A DNA stretch of 64,000 bases, taken from the NCBI GenBank assembly GCA_013076295.1, contig RQOL01000616.1:310001-374000 (forward strand). The letters run 5' to 3'. Below are positions 47,290 to 58,749 of this stretch, piece by piece. A model generated the notes under the pieces. That model searched no databases. It saw only the letters and a program-made list of their open reading frames with translations, and was not told the origin of the DNA. Numbering within the stretch: position 1 is the stretch's first letter; the number at the start of each line of letters is the position of its first letter. The DNA comes from Sanderia malayensis. Its lineage: Eukaryota; Cnidaria; Scyphozoa; Semaeostomeae; Pelagiidae. A program made the position numbers and the translations under genes.

Positions 47290-47960
47290 AAGAATCTGAC
47301 GTTCGCTTGATCTGACGAAAAAGTTGCTTCCAAGTGTTTGTATATACTGAGAGCCCATTGTCTCGATTTAAAACCTTCAATTTATTATTAGATTTTGCCA
47401 CAACTCGTAATTTATTTATTTCCAATGATTCTCTAATCTTCCTTCATAATATTTGTCGGAAACTTTCAGTGTTTTTGGATGCAACCAATCAAATTGGCCA
47501 TGGCATTCTCGGCAATGCTCAGTCGCTCCTGATGAGCTCCACAATCCTTTCATGCTATCTGTTTGGTGTTCAATTGAACTAGTCAGGACCTTTTTCTTTG
47601 TTTCACCAATGTAGCATCCACCACATGAACAATTCAGTTTGTATACTCCAGGATAGCTGTTTGGATCAAGATTACCTTTGTTATTGCATAGGATTCTTTT
47701 TAGGGACTTGCCAGCTGTAAATGCAACTTTTTATCCTTGTTTCTTGAATTCTTTACGTAGTTTTGGACCAATTTTCGGAACCCATGGTAATCTCACAAAC
47801 TTTTCCACCGTTTCTGTATTGGCATTATTATCTTCAGGTTCACTTCCCGCGTCGATTCTATTATGTTATCAAGCATTCTTCTGTCGTGTCCATTTTCAAC
47901 CAACATGTCTATAAGAAACTGAATTTCTTTATCAATAAACTGTTCAGAGCAGATTCATAA
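47290..47960 (-). pseudogene. Penelope-like GIY-YIG region, inverted arm
   Basis: The minus strand repeats the coding region of 48004-48570 and extends further upstream (LLIKKFSFLIDMLVENGHDRRM). Frameshifts and a stop (within the KRWKS..DYHGF segment) break it, so unlike the plus arm it is not open. It diverges from the plus arm by scattered substitutions and small indels. Confidence 0.75.
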
Positions 47961-48003
47961 TAGAATAAGATATTCATAATAGATTCATAACATAATAGAA
48001 TCG

Positions 48004-48570
48004 ATGCGGGAACGTGAACCTGAAGATAATAATGCCAATACAGAAACGCTGGAAAAGTTTGTGAGATTACCATGGGCTCCGAAAATTGGTCCAAAACTAC
48101 GCAAAGAATTCAAGAAACAAGGATACAAAGTTGCATTTACAGCTGGCAAGTCCCTAAAAAGAATCCTATGCAATAACAAAAGTAATCTTGATCCAAACAG
48201 CTATCCTGGAGTATACAAACTGAATTGTTCATGTGGTGGATCCTACATTGGTGAAACAAAGAAAAAGGTCCTGACTCGTTCAATTGAACACCAAACAGAT
48301 AGCATGAAAGGATTGTGGAGCTCATCAGGAGCGACTGAGCATTGCCGAGAATGCCATGGCCAATTTGATTGGTTGCATCCAAAAACACAGAAAGTTTCCG
48401 ACAAATATTATGAAAGGAAGATTAGAGAATCATTGGAAATAAATAAATTACGAGTTGAGGCAGAATCTAATAATAAATTGAAGGTTTTAAATCGAGACAA
48501 TGGGCTCTCAGTATATACAAACACTTGGAAGCCACTTTTTCGTCAGATCAAGCGAACGTCAGATTCTTAA
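48004..48570 (+). CDS. Penelope-like element GIY-YIG endonuclease domain (C-terminal fragment)
   Basis: An open frame of 188 codons. Residues 20-60 (FVRLPWAPKIGPKLRKEF...) are the usual linker after the RT of Penelope-like elements. The GIY-YIG module is visible as GVYKLNCSCGGSYIGET (about residues 69-85), with R92 and H96 of the following helix and a C-x2-C/H cluster (EHCRECHGQFDWLH). YYERKIRESLEI near residue 140 has the E of the family. The domain nicks DNA during integration of such elements. The RT domain that should precede it is absent, and the Met at 48004 is only the first in frame, so this is a remnant of a longer protein, not an independent gene. Confidence 0.75.
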   Translation: MREREPEDNNANTETLEKFVRLPWAPKIGPKLRKEFKKQGYKVAFTAGKSLKRILCNNKSNLDPNSYPGVYKLNCSCGGSYIGETKKKVLTRSIEHQTDSMKGLWSSSGATEHCRECHGQFDWLHPKTQKVSDKYYERKIRESLEINKLRVEAESNNKLKVLNRDNGLSVYTNTWKPLFRQIKRTSDS

Positions 48571-49336
48571 AATTAACCTTAACATAACGAATGTATTTTA
48601 ATATTTTGTTAGTTTGATAACGACCTCGACAAATACTGGTCGAAATATTATTGTAAAATAATGATTTTACTATATAAAACTATGTGTGCTGCCGTATGTG
48701 ATGACTCATATTATTTTGTTACTACACACTAGTAGAGATGACTTTAAAAGATTGGTTAAACGTTTATTAATCTCGGCACTTTTTGAAGGGGCGCCTAATC
48801 GAGGGGGCCATTATTCGAGCGCGGGGGCGTTTATTAGAAAGTACAAGATCACAGCCTCTGTCATTGGGTCCAGGAGAAGAGAAAATGGTTTAGTTCTGCC
48901 TTGCCTTTATCGAGCAACAATACACTACACCAACTTAAAAAATTGTTGTGTGGGGGGCGTTTAATCGAAGGGGGCATTTATTTTAAAAGTTGGTAGCATA
49001 AGGGGGCGCTTATTCGCGGGAAGCTCTTAATCGAGAGGGACGTTTAATCGAGGAAATACGGTACTCATTTAAGAGATGAGACTATTTGCAATATGTTCAC
49101 TGTACCCAGAGCTACATATTTATATATTTTTTATGGAGGAGTTTTTATTTTTGAGGATGGATTAAGTGTTGTATGGCATGTGTTCTGCAAACTTCGCACT
49201 GAAATTATCAGTTTGAAAAAGTTTTTTCATGTGCTTGGTGGGATGTCTTTTTACAAGAGTGGGAGATACGACCTCCCACCTTTCCCGCATTTTATATACG
49301 TTGCATCACAGTATGTATTGGAGGGTATGTATAATG

Positions 49337-49342
49337 TGTATG

Positions 49343-49376
<34 letters not shown>

Positions 49377-49384
49377 TGTATGTA
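49337..49384. repeat. (GTAT)n microsatellite
   Basis: About 11 tandem TATG/GTAT units. It produces a spurious frame with Met-Tyr-Val-Cys repeats. Confidence 0.95.
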
Positions 49385-49733
49385 GTGTTCAAAGCACGCA
49401 AACCAACGATCAGGGCTTGATAATATATACTCAGGCGAGCGCTGCTAGGCAATTTAATTTAGGAGGGATACTCAGGCGAGCACAGCAAGATAATTCAACA
49501 TGCGTGGGAATATCAGGCAAGCGTAACGAGCCAATTCGATGTACATGGGATTTTCAGGCAAGCGCAGTGACATTGGCTCACTGTGTGGGATACTCAGGTA
49601 AGTGTAGTGAGCCAACTCATTGTAAATCATGTCAGAAGGGGCATGAGCGGAAGCCAATGCAGCAAATGAAGCGCCCCAACCAGATTAACCTTTTTTCCTT
49701 CATGAGCTGGGATAAGCGAGCAATGACCACTAG

Positions 49734-50330
49734 TAAGATGATTAATCTAATTATTCTTGATAACTGCAAGATTGACTTTTGCTGATAACATGTTCTCATT
49801 CATCAAATATGTTCACACCCGTTTGCAATATGTTTAAGTAGGACTTCCAGTCCAATTCCATTATTTTTCTTTTTATCAACAATGAATTATTTGATGCATT
49901 CTTCAAATTTTAATGCACATATGCAGCACTGGAAGGAGGTTTAGTACATGTTGAACTACTTCATTATCTATCCAAGCCAATGGCACATATTTGTTAAGGC
50001 TATTTTCTGGATCCTGTACCTTTTTATAAGTTTCCATTACTTAAATATTTAAATATTTATATATGTTTCGCGTCCATAGCACACAGTAATTTAAATGTTC
50101 TTTATTTTTTTGAATTTTCATTTTTGAAGACAAATTGACACTTTTAGTAAGGCATTTCTCTTGCCGAAAGACCTTTATTTGTTAGTGTCCTTTATCTGGG
50201 CATTGCCTTCTTAAGATTGAGAATAGGGTAATTTGGTAGGAAAAGGGAACTATGATCAGTAAGAAACGGAGCTAAAATTGTTTTATAGTTTTTTGAGGCC
50301 CCTTCCTCGAATTAGCCCCCATCCAAAAAT
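49734..50330. other. no gene seen
   Basis: AT-rich spacer between Helitron and copia element. Confidence 0.5.
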
Positions 50331-50335
50331 GTTTG

Positions 50336-50509
50336 TGTTAAATTATGCGAAAAATCATCTTGACATGTAGTTCTGGTTTGACACTTCACTTCATAACTGC
50401 TGACTTTAGTTGTTCTGTTATTACTCTACTGTCCACTACATTTATATATTCGCTGTTCTTGTTCAACCAAACGCTGTGTTTTTCTTGCGTGAAACTCATA
50501 ACTTTAACA
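50336..50509 (+). repeat. copia 5' LTR
   Basis: 174 bases from TGTTAAATTATGCG to AACTTTAACA. Confidence 0.93.
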
Positions 50510-50524
50510 GGTTATGGGCCCAGG
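50510..50524 (+). other. copia primer binding site (initiator tRNA-Met anticodon arm)
   Basis: GGTTATGGGCCCAGG directly follows the LTR. It is complementary to the anticodon arm of eukaryotic initiator tRNA-Met (CTGGGCCCATAACC), the internal priming mode known for Drosophila copia, where a tRNA half is used. Confidence 0.8.
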
Positions 50525-50594
50525 ATTGGTTAAGATCGATTGATTAAATGTAGAATTTGTTTATGAATTGATTTGACTTGGAGTACTCTCGATT

Positions 50595-53500
50595 ATGGCC
50601 GAGAGATCAGGCGATTATGTTTCATCACACATTGCGAAATTCGAAGGAAAGAATTTCCATTTGTGGAAATTGAAGATGCAAATGATTCTAGAAGATAAAG
50701 ATCTTTGGAATATTGTTTGTGGTGAAGAGGAAGAGCCTGTTTGTGAAGAGTCTACTGAGGCTTCAATTCAGAGATTTTGAAAGCGTGCGAGAAAGACTTT
50801 TGCGACTATATGTTTGTCCTTGGGTGATAATCAACTATCTTTGGTTCGATTGGCTCAGACGGCGAGAGAAGCGTGGCTAAAATTGGAAGGTCACTATGAG
50901 GTAAAATCCTTGGCAAATAAGCTATTCTTACGTAAACAGTATTTTTCTGCTACGAAGTCAGAAGGAGATACTATGATGGAACATGTTAATAAAATGAGAA
51001 GTTTAGCTGAACAGTTAAGCTCAGTTGGAGCTCAGGTGAGCGAGGATGATCAAGTGGCGACACTATTGTGCAGTCTTCCGGACTCTTACAACAACCTTAT
51101 TGTTGCGTTAGAGTCACATGCTGATGATCTGAACATTGAATTTGTGATAGCACGTTTACTACACGAGGAACGGAAACGCTGTGAAGTTTCATCTGATCCT
51201 GATATTGCGATGGAGAAAGCTCTTGTGGCTGCAAAGGAGAAGCTTTCAATGCACAAGCCAAAATTTGGAAATAAAAGAGGAAAATGCTTCAACTGTGGCT
51301 TAAAAGGACATTTTGCACGAGATTGTCGTAAACCAAAGAAGTCAAACGAGAAGCATGAGCAGCAAACGAATTTCACAGAAACTACTGACAATAAGAATGC
51401 TCTATTTTGGGGATCATCAAATACAAACAGTGATGAATGTTTTGTTTCGTATATTGATTCGGGGGCGTCTCAGCACATGTCCTGTAACAAGAACTGGATG
51501 AAGAATTACAACGAATTCTCAGTTCCAGAAAAGGTTCGTTTGGGTGATAATCGCACAGTAGAGGCACTCGGGAAAGGAACAGTATGGCTAGGAGTTATGG
51601 CTGAGGGACAATACAAACCTGTAGAGTTGTCAGTTGTCTTGTATGTTCCTTCATTAGCAAAGAACTTATTCTCGGTGCGTGCAGTTGTTGACAAAGACCT
51701 TACAGTGATATTCAAAGACGACCAATGTATCATTTTGAATAAGAGTGGAAATGTGATGGGATCAGGAAAGAAAGATGGCAAGCTGTTTATCCTTGATTGT
51801 AAAATGATGGACAATCAATCACATCAAGTTCATAGTGCTATTGGTGAAAAGTCAGCTAAATTATGGCATCAAAGATTTGGTCACCTTGGTATGAGGAATT
51901 TGAAAATCCTGCGTGATGAGAAGCTTGTTAATGGATTAAGTTTCAATGATTCAGAAGATATGAGTTTCTGTAATGGGTGTGCTAAAGGAAAGCAGAAAAG
52001 AAACTCATTTCCTAGTAATGAAGCCACACGTTCATCTGAACTGCTAGGTATAGTGCATAGTGATGTCTGCGGACCGATGCAAACAGTTAGTCTTGGTGGT
52101 AATCGGTATTTTGTGACATTTATCGATGATAAGTCCAGATTTGTGGCTGTATACTTTATGAAATCAAAGGATCAAGTGCTTCAGAAGTTCAAGGAGTATG
52201 AAGCAATGGTCATCAATGTTACTGGAAAGAAGATCAAAGTTTTTCGCTCAGATAATTGGGGTGAATATAGCTCACGAGCATTTGATGAATTCTTGGCAAG
52301 TAAAGTATTGTAAAGCAAAGAAGCATTCCCAGAACACCGCAACAGAATGGAGTTGCAGAAAGGATGAATAGGACCATTCAAGAGAGTGCACGATCAATGC
52401 TACATGATGCAGAATTACCTTACATCTTTTGGGCTGAGGCAGTGGTAACAGCAGTAATTCTAAGAAATCGTAGTCCAACAGTTTCAGTGGAAAACATGAC
52501 TCCATATGAAAGCTTCAATGGAAGAAAACCTGATGTCTCTCATTTCAAAGTATTTGGTTGTGATTCTTATATGCATATTGCGAAAGAAGACAGGAAGAAG
52601 GGGGACCCGAAGTCCAAGAAATGCGTCTTCATTGGATACAGTCTTCACAGTAAAGGCTACAGACTGTATGATCCCAAAAGAAAACACGTCTGTGAATCAA
52701 GAGACGTAATATTTGTTGAGAATGAATTTGGTGATCGTTTGCAAAGGAAGAAAACCAATGACCAGCATGCAGAAACACCTGTTATCTCTCAACCAGATAT
52801 TTGTATAGACAACAGTGAACCAGAAACAGAAGACGAAGAAACTGTTGCTGATATGCAAATCGATCCTGGTGCCAATGGAGAGGATAATCAGAATGCTGAA
52901 AATGTGGTCATACCACGACATTCAAATCGTATTAGAAAAGTTCCAGAGAGAAATGGATGCATAACTGGAGATTGGTGGGAAGTGGAAGATTCACTTCATG
53001 TGTCTGCTGATGCAAGCCAAGAAGAACCCACAACAATTCAACAAGCTTTGAATTCACCTGCGAAAGGCAAGTGGAAAGCTGCACTTGATTGCGAATACTC
53101 ATCACTGATGAAGAAGGAAGCATGGAATCTTGTGCAACTTCCACAAGGAAGAAAACCTATTGGATGCCGTTGGGTATTCAAGATCAAGCATCATGCAGAT
53201 GGCTCAATTGAGAGGTACAAGGCACGGCTCGTTGCTAAAGGGTACTCTCAAGAACCCGGAGTCGATTTTGAAGAAACTTACTCTCCAGTTGCACGATATA
53301 CCACCATACGTACAGTTCTTGCCATAGCTAATCAACTGGACCTTGAATTGCACCAAATGGACGTGCAAACCGCATTTCTCAATGGCGAGTTATTGGAAGA
53401 GATTTACATGGATCAACCCGAATGTTTTCTTGAAGATGGCAAAGAAAATCTCGTTTGTAAACTAAACAAAAGTCTGTATGGACTTAAGTAAGCTTCAAGA

Positions 53501-54573
53501 TGCTGGTTTACAACTATGGATACATTCTTGAAAGAAAAAGGGTATGAACAATCAAAGTCTGATAATTGCCTATACATCAAGCGAGTGGGAGAGGAATTTA
53601 TTATTATTTCTCTGTTTGTGGATGACCTGTTGCTAGCTTGTAACAGTGTCCAAATGCTTGAGAAGGAGAAGAAAGAGTTGCAAAAGCGATTTTGCATGAA
53701 AGATCTTGGCGAAGTTCATTATCTACTTGGTATACAGATTGAACGCGACAGAGCCAAGAAGAAGATGTTGTTGCATCAAGCAAAATATGTCTGATATGTT
53801 GCTTAGGTACGGGATGCAAGATTGCAAGCCAGTGTCAACACCTCAAGTAGCTGGTTCAACACTTGTTGTACATGATGGTGATGCAATTGACAGGCAAAAG
53901 TATCAAGCAATCATCGGTAGTCTTACCTATGCTGTCACTACAACACGACCTGACATTGCTCAAGCTTTGGGGTCTGTAAACCAATTTTGTTCTAACCCTA
54001 GTGGAGAACATTGGCAGAGCGTGAAACGCATATTGCGCTACATTAAAGGAACAATCAATTTGGGAATTGAGTTCGATCGATCAAGAGAAAATGAAGTTCA
54101 ACTCATTGGATTCGTTGATGCAGACTGGGGTGGCAATCTAAATGGACGCAAATCTCAGTGAGGCTATTTGTTTTCAATCTGTGGCGGTATTGTCAGTTGG
54201 GCTAGCAAGAAACAGGCAACCGTTGCACTTTCATCGACAGAAGCTGAGTATGTTGCGGCATGTCTCGCAACCCAGGAAGCAGTTTGGCTTCGTTCATTAT
54301 TAGCTGATTTAAGTTTTGTACAAGACAAGCCAAGCATCATCTTTTGAGGATAATCAGGGTACAATCGCTCTGTCTAAAAATCCAAAATGCCATTCAAGAA
54401 CCAAGCACATAGATGTCAAATATCATTTTATGCGTGATAAATGTGAAAGTGAGGAAATCGTTCTCACTTATTGCTCTACAAACGACATGATTGCGGATAT
54501 GCTGACAAAGGCATTGCCAAGAACACTCTTTGAAAGATTTCGAACATATCTGAATATGATGAAGAGAAGCTAG
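50595..54573 (+). pseudogene. copia gag-pol polyprotein (disrupted)
   Basis: Start at 50595 (MAERSGDYVSSHIAKFEGKN) suits copia Gag. The CCHC knuckle CFNCGLKGHFARDC is near 51287, protease YIDSGASQHM near 51450, the integrase zinc part HQRFGHLG...CNGCAKGK, catalytic HSDVCGPM and RSDNWGEY (usually DNGGEY), then RT from about 53040 with MDVQTAFLNG and FVDDLLLA, and RNase H with DADWGG and STEAEY. Disruptions: TGA at 50778-50780; a frame change with loss of integrase sequence at 52300-52360; TAA at 53489-53491; a shift near 53790; TGA at 54159-54161; an extra base in TTTT near 54345. Without these it would be one frame of about 1300 codons. Confidence 0.92.
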
Positions 54574-54634
54574 CCAAACTTCAATTCTTTCAAAAGAGAC
54601 AATTTATTGACAATTTTTTATGATTATATTTTTC

Positions 54635-54643
54635 GAGTGGGAG
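54635..54643 (+). other. copia polypurine tract
   Basis: GAGTGGGAG immediately before the TG of the 3' LTR. Confidence 0.75.
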
Positions 54644-56312
54644 TGTTAAAGTGCCCCTACGGCTTTTTTTTTATTGGCTAAAAGTATAGAATCGAATGCG
54701 CTGATTCTGATACCGTTTATATTTTTTTGATCTGATGAGTAATTGTTGAGTTACGAGAGATTGCGTTCACACTTTCGTGTCTCACTTTTAGGACTGGGTC
54801 GAGTCCACTATGACATCATAGTGGACTCGGTGTGCTCAATGGCGGCGGGCGTATGCCTACATTCAGTATAATAGATAATGTTGTTTGCGCTGTCTTGTCT
54901 TGTTATGTGTATTCATGGGGATTTGTGCAATTTTGGTGATCAGAATTGAATAGAAAGTTTCCATAAATTAAACATTCTTAGTCGGATAGTAGTTCATGAC
55001 AGTAGGGATTGCAGTGCCGAGGAATGCGAAGATGGCGAGGGGATAGGATTGATCGTATCGTAGAGTAAAGCAGACCGATGGAGGAGAATCTGATGCATTT
55101 GATCCTATTTGGCTGAGAACTCTTTCGCTGAAAGCTATGAAAGAGATGTGAGCGAGAAAAGAAATGTTGAAAGAAAACTTTCTGGGCATTTGACTGGATC
55201 TGAATTATTATCTTTCTGTTGTGTATCTGATGAAGTAAATGTGTATCAAAATTCTATACGTAATATGATTTAGGCCATGGCCATATCCATCCGTGTCGGT
55301 CAACCTTTGTGGTTGAAGAAACTTGAAACGATTCGATTTTCATTAGATACAGCAAGTGTAGAAAATGTGCAACACAATTCCTTATTACTACACATGAATT
55401 TCGTTATTGCACCCAAATTGATGGTTGCATGTTGGCATTTTCTAACTGCGAAGTTTAGAATTTCGTCCGTCGTTGCGAATTGATGAAATCTATCCACTTC
55501 CTTCTCGTTACAGCTTCAGGGCGATCGTCCTGATAAAGCTGAATCCTGTGAAGCTCTACAAATCTTGATTTATCCGGTGTATTTCCACGGCATAGCAAAA
55601 CACATCGATTTGGCATATTTTCCCAGTTTCACATATAAATCTAACAATTTTCAGGTCCTGTCAAATATCTGTGATCATGTTTTTGATCCTATTGAAATTC
55701 CGTACTGTTTTAACATTACACGGCCTACGCCCGCCGCCACTGAGCACACTGAGCAGCCACTACATGGGAATTTTGTAATTCCTCCCCACAGCTGCAAACT
55801 CATCACAAGCCTTTCAAATTTCAATGCCATAATGTGCCAACCTGTTTCTAATCATCAAAGTCAAAAAAACAAATATCGAGTCCATAGTATGAGAGAAAAT
55901 CGACGTCAGATTTGTTGCTTCAGTACGGGAAAAAAAGGGGCTTCCACTATGATGTCATAGTGGACTCGACCCAGTCCTAAAAGTGAGACAAGGAAAATGG
56001 CGAAAATGACGAAACATCGACACTTCCACACGTTATAACTCGTGAACTACGCGTCTGATTTAAAAATTATTTTCAGATCTGAAGTCAGCGTACCGAGTTT
56101 TATTGAATTCACAAATAAAAAAAAAAGCCGTAGGGGCACTTTAAATTATGCGAAAAATCATCTTAACATGTAGTTCCGGTTTGACACTTCACTTCATAAC
56201 TGCTGACTTTAGTGGTTCTGTTTTTACTCTACTGTTCACTTCATTTATATATTCGCTGTTCTTGTTCAACCAAACGCTGTGTTTTTCTTGCGTGAAACTC
56301 ATAACTTTAACA
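54644..56312 (+). repeat. copia 3' LTR, split by a TTAA element
   Basis: The first six bases (TGTTAA) are at 54644-54649 and the rest at 56145-56312, with the TTAA repeated at 56141-56144. Confidence 0.92.
54650..56140. mobile_element. TTAA-flanked element with AGTGCCCCTACGGC ends
   Basis: Inverted ends AGTGCCCCTACGGCTTTTTT and the reverse complement; TTAA on both sides. Subterminal inverted segments include TTTTAGGACTGGGTCGAG with the palindrome TCCACTATGACATCATAGTGGA, and CGCCCGCCGCCA / TGGCGGCGGGCG near 54840 and 55735. No transposase recognised; open frames inside are short. Superfamily (piggyBac or Kolobok type) inferred from TTAA only. Confidence 0.9.
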
Positions 56313-56317
56313 GTTTG

Positions 56318-56970
56318 GAAACAAGCCCTGGCATGCTTTTTGAGGATTTATCATATTACCCTTTTCACCATGTTTTAATATATTTTAATTGTTGTTATAA
56401 TTTTTTTAAAAGGTGCCCTTGGATCTACAATAGAAACACAAACTTTAAATGAAGAGGCTGACAGGAACATTTGGTCCCAAATCAAGTGCTAAGTCGGGTA
56501 ATACTTCCAGTAATCACTTCTATGTTTCTCTATCTTTTTTACTTTCTTTAATTATCACAGTGTTTAGTTTTTTTTCTTGGAAATTTATGTAATTTACTCC
56601 TTTGCTATCTCCTTCCTGATTTGTTAAAATTTATGTTCTTAAACAATAATCTGTGTTCCATTAGGACTTTGTGTGAATATATGGAAAATTGCAGTTTTGG
56701 CCTCTGACATTACATTTATTATCACAATGGAATGTTGACATATTTTTACTGGCCATTTCTTCTCCAGATGCCTTCTCACACATATGGGCTCTACCATTTT
56801 TTAACATGGCGATCTTTTCACTTCTGTGGCCGTGGCTTCATTCCAAGGCCTCCTCTTAGCATTTCTCATTTTTTTCCACAGGTTATCTCTTTGTTTTTTG
56901 GTCTATCTACTTTTCCTTTTGTTTTTATGGTCTTGTTAATTCTTTGAGACAGTTATTTGTGAGTTTTCCT
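56318..56970. other. no gene seen
   Basis: T-rich spacer with no recognised feature. Confidence 0.5.
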
Positions 56971-56974
56971 TTAA

Positions 56975-57876
56975 AGTGCTAATGTAACGAATTTTTACAT
57001 GGTCTTTTTATTTCAAAAATCTATAGATTTCAATGCACTGATTAACGTGGCCCAAATAAACTTTGCAAATTATGTATACTTTTTTCTCTATTAACCTTCA
57101 AAGTCGGCAATTTTGACCTTTTTCATGCGAGAACAGAACATCACTGTGATGTCATCAAACGTGTGTCTGCAACGTCCAGGCATTCTTCTATTGAAATTCG
57201 ATATGGCGAGCTGTGCGCGAGCAAGCACACACATGAAGGGTTTCTCAGGAGCAAAAATCATAGAACAATTTACATGTCGTAGAGATACAGAACGGAGACA
57301 ATTGTACGATTACTCAGTGTTGCGAAAAAGTATTGTTTCATAATGTTGCTGATAGTATTTCAAAACCAATCAACCAGAACAAGGTCTTTTTAAGGAGTGC
57401 AGGAGACAGACATCATTTGCACCCACCGACCACAGGATATGGCAGGATTTTGTTCATTATAGCGCTCAATTTTGCTTTGAAGTAAAGAGAGATATTGGGA
57501 AAGATTTTAAAGATGATATTAAAGCTAAAATCAAGCGCTATTCCTGCAATAGAGAAAGTAAAAAGGACGGCTAAAAGATTCGCCCTTATAGTGGTTCAGC
57601 CGGAGCTCAATTGTTCCCACCCTGAGTGGAGCTATTAAAAAAACCAGACAATATTCGAAAAAATCCATTGCCTTCCATTGGAAAAAATATTTAGGTCATC
57701 ACTGTATCGTGACAGCGTTGGGATATTTTTCGCAAAAGGTGGCCTGATTCAAGGTGAAATAAAAGTAACTTATACTTGTCAGATGCACGTCAAAATTGCA
57801 TCAAACTGACCAGTAGATCTTTGGCTTTCATTTAAAATAAAAAAATCGATATGTCAAATTTCGTTGCATTAGCACT
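56975..57876. mobile_element. TTAA element family 3, complete 902-bp copy
   Basis: TTAA at 56971-56974 and 57877-57880, ends AGTGCTAATGTAACGAA and TTCGTTGCATTAGCACT. The left half matches 40740-41147 and, inverted, 62400-62823. The right half matches 58102-58410 inverted. No coding sequence. Confidence 0.9.
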
Positions 57877-58701
57877 TTAACCCTTGCCCAATAAATTTCC
57901 ATCTTGTTTTTGTTATTTTTGTGCCACACTTCTTCACTAGAGTCCTGATTTGTAGATTCTTGTTATTGACACAAGTCTGCTATTTAATCTCCATGTAATA
58001 TTAATTATCTTAACGTACTAGAGTAATGACCTGACAGCATCAGAAACTGTCAGTGTTGGAGTTTTGTTCACCTCCTGATTTTATTATGGTTGCATACTTA
58101 AAGTGCTAATGCAACGAAATTTGACATATCGATTTTTTTATTTTAAATGAAAGCCAAAGATGTACTGATCAGTTTGATGCAATTTTGACGTGCATCTGAC
58201 AAGTATAAGTTACTTTAATTTCACCTTGAATCAGGCCACCTTTTGCGAAAAATATTGCAACGCTGTGACGTCACAGTGATGACCCATATTATTTCTCGCA
58301 ATGGAAGTCAATGGGTTTTTTCGAACGTCGTTTGGTTTTTTTTTAATAGCTCCACTCAGGGTGGGGATATTTGAGCTCCGGCTGAACCAACATAAGGGTG
58401 AATCTTTTAGCCGTCGTTTTGAAAAAAATTGGTGTAATTTTGTTTAACGTTAGAGACACAATTTAAGTTTGAAAATGGATACCTCCAAAAAATGTGACGT
58501 CATCCCGCGTCGCCATTGTTGCTTCGAGTTGCTGTGGAACGACACGTAGCCCTGGTTTGGCTTATCCCAGGTCTTATTTTTTGTAATAACTTATTTTAGC
58601 TCAAATTTACAGACATTGAATTATTTTTAGAAACTTCGGAAATTAAAATTCCTTCGATATCACCCCAAAAAGCTAAATCTTCTGACATTTGTTTTGGTTG
58701 G

Positions 58702-58743
58702 CTCGGGCCTAACCACTCCGGGCGAGGAGTGCTTAGGCCCGAG
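58702..58743. repeat. strong hairpin at the MULE B left border
   Basis: Stem arms 58702-58719 and 58726-58743 are 18 bp each with one mismatch; the loop is six bases. It abuts the start of the GAATCG-type repeat arm. Confidence 0.85.
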
Positions 58744-58749
58744 TAAAGC

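Larger units (their letters stand above)
47143..48751. mobile_element. Penelope-like element inserted as an inverted duplication
   Basis: Flanked by the perfect 12-bp duplication TTGGTTAAACGT (47131-47142, 48752-48763). The right part (about 47994-48720) encodes a GIY-YIG domain on the plus strand; the left part (47143-47870) is the same sequence inverted, with extra upstream coding in the loop (47870-47960). The arms meet near 47960-48000 in ATTCATAATAGA repeats. The RT domain is missing, so it is a short 5'-truncated copy. Confidence 0.85.
47120..49063. mobile_element. MITE family 2, copy 2, split by a Penelope-like element
   Basis: Left end TCGTATTTCCTTGGTTAAACG (about 47120) and right end CGTTTAATCGAGGAAATACGG (49041-49061). 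The body 48764-49040 matches 25034-25423 in reverse orientation. The left terminal repeat is separated from the body by 47143-48751. Confidence 0.82.
45933..49733 (+). mobile_element. Helitron copy containing nested MITE and Penelope-like element
   Basis: Starts TCTAATATTACTATTCTGCA after A and ends CCACTAG before T. The 5' part to about 47118 and the 3' part from about 49064 are continuous when aligned with 41652-43096 (AACAATTCA.. then ..TTAAGAGATGA.ACTATTTGCAA). Minisatellite-derived units lie at 49434-49680. Everything between is insertion. Confidence 0.75.
50336..56312 (+). mobile_element. Ty1/copia retrotransposon, structurally complete
   Basis: The 5' LTR at 50336-50509 matches a split 3' LTR (54644-54649 plus 56145-56312). 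The perfect 5-bp duplication GTTTG is at 50331-50335 and 56313-56317. PBS, gag-pol and polypurine tract are in the expected order. By eye I count six substitutions between the LTR copies. The 3' LTR is interrupted by a 1491-bp TTAA element. Coding sequence is disrupted at several points. Confidence 0.95.

Noticed and set aside
47334..48388. Open frames antisense to the Penelope-like coding region on both arms
   Set aside because: They mirror the GIY-YIG coding strand and show no independent motif; they arise because the region is an inverted duplication.
49093..49785. 230-codon open frame with Met-Tyr-Val-Cys repeats
   Set aside because: It runs through the (GTAT)n microsatellite and Helitron minisatellite; composition is explained by the repeats.
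55277..55960. Two moderate plus-strand frames inside the TTAA element in the copia LTR
   Set aside because: No recognisable domain, no transposase motif, and no codon pattern that sets them apart from chance in AT-rich DNA.
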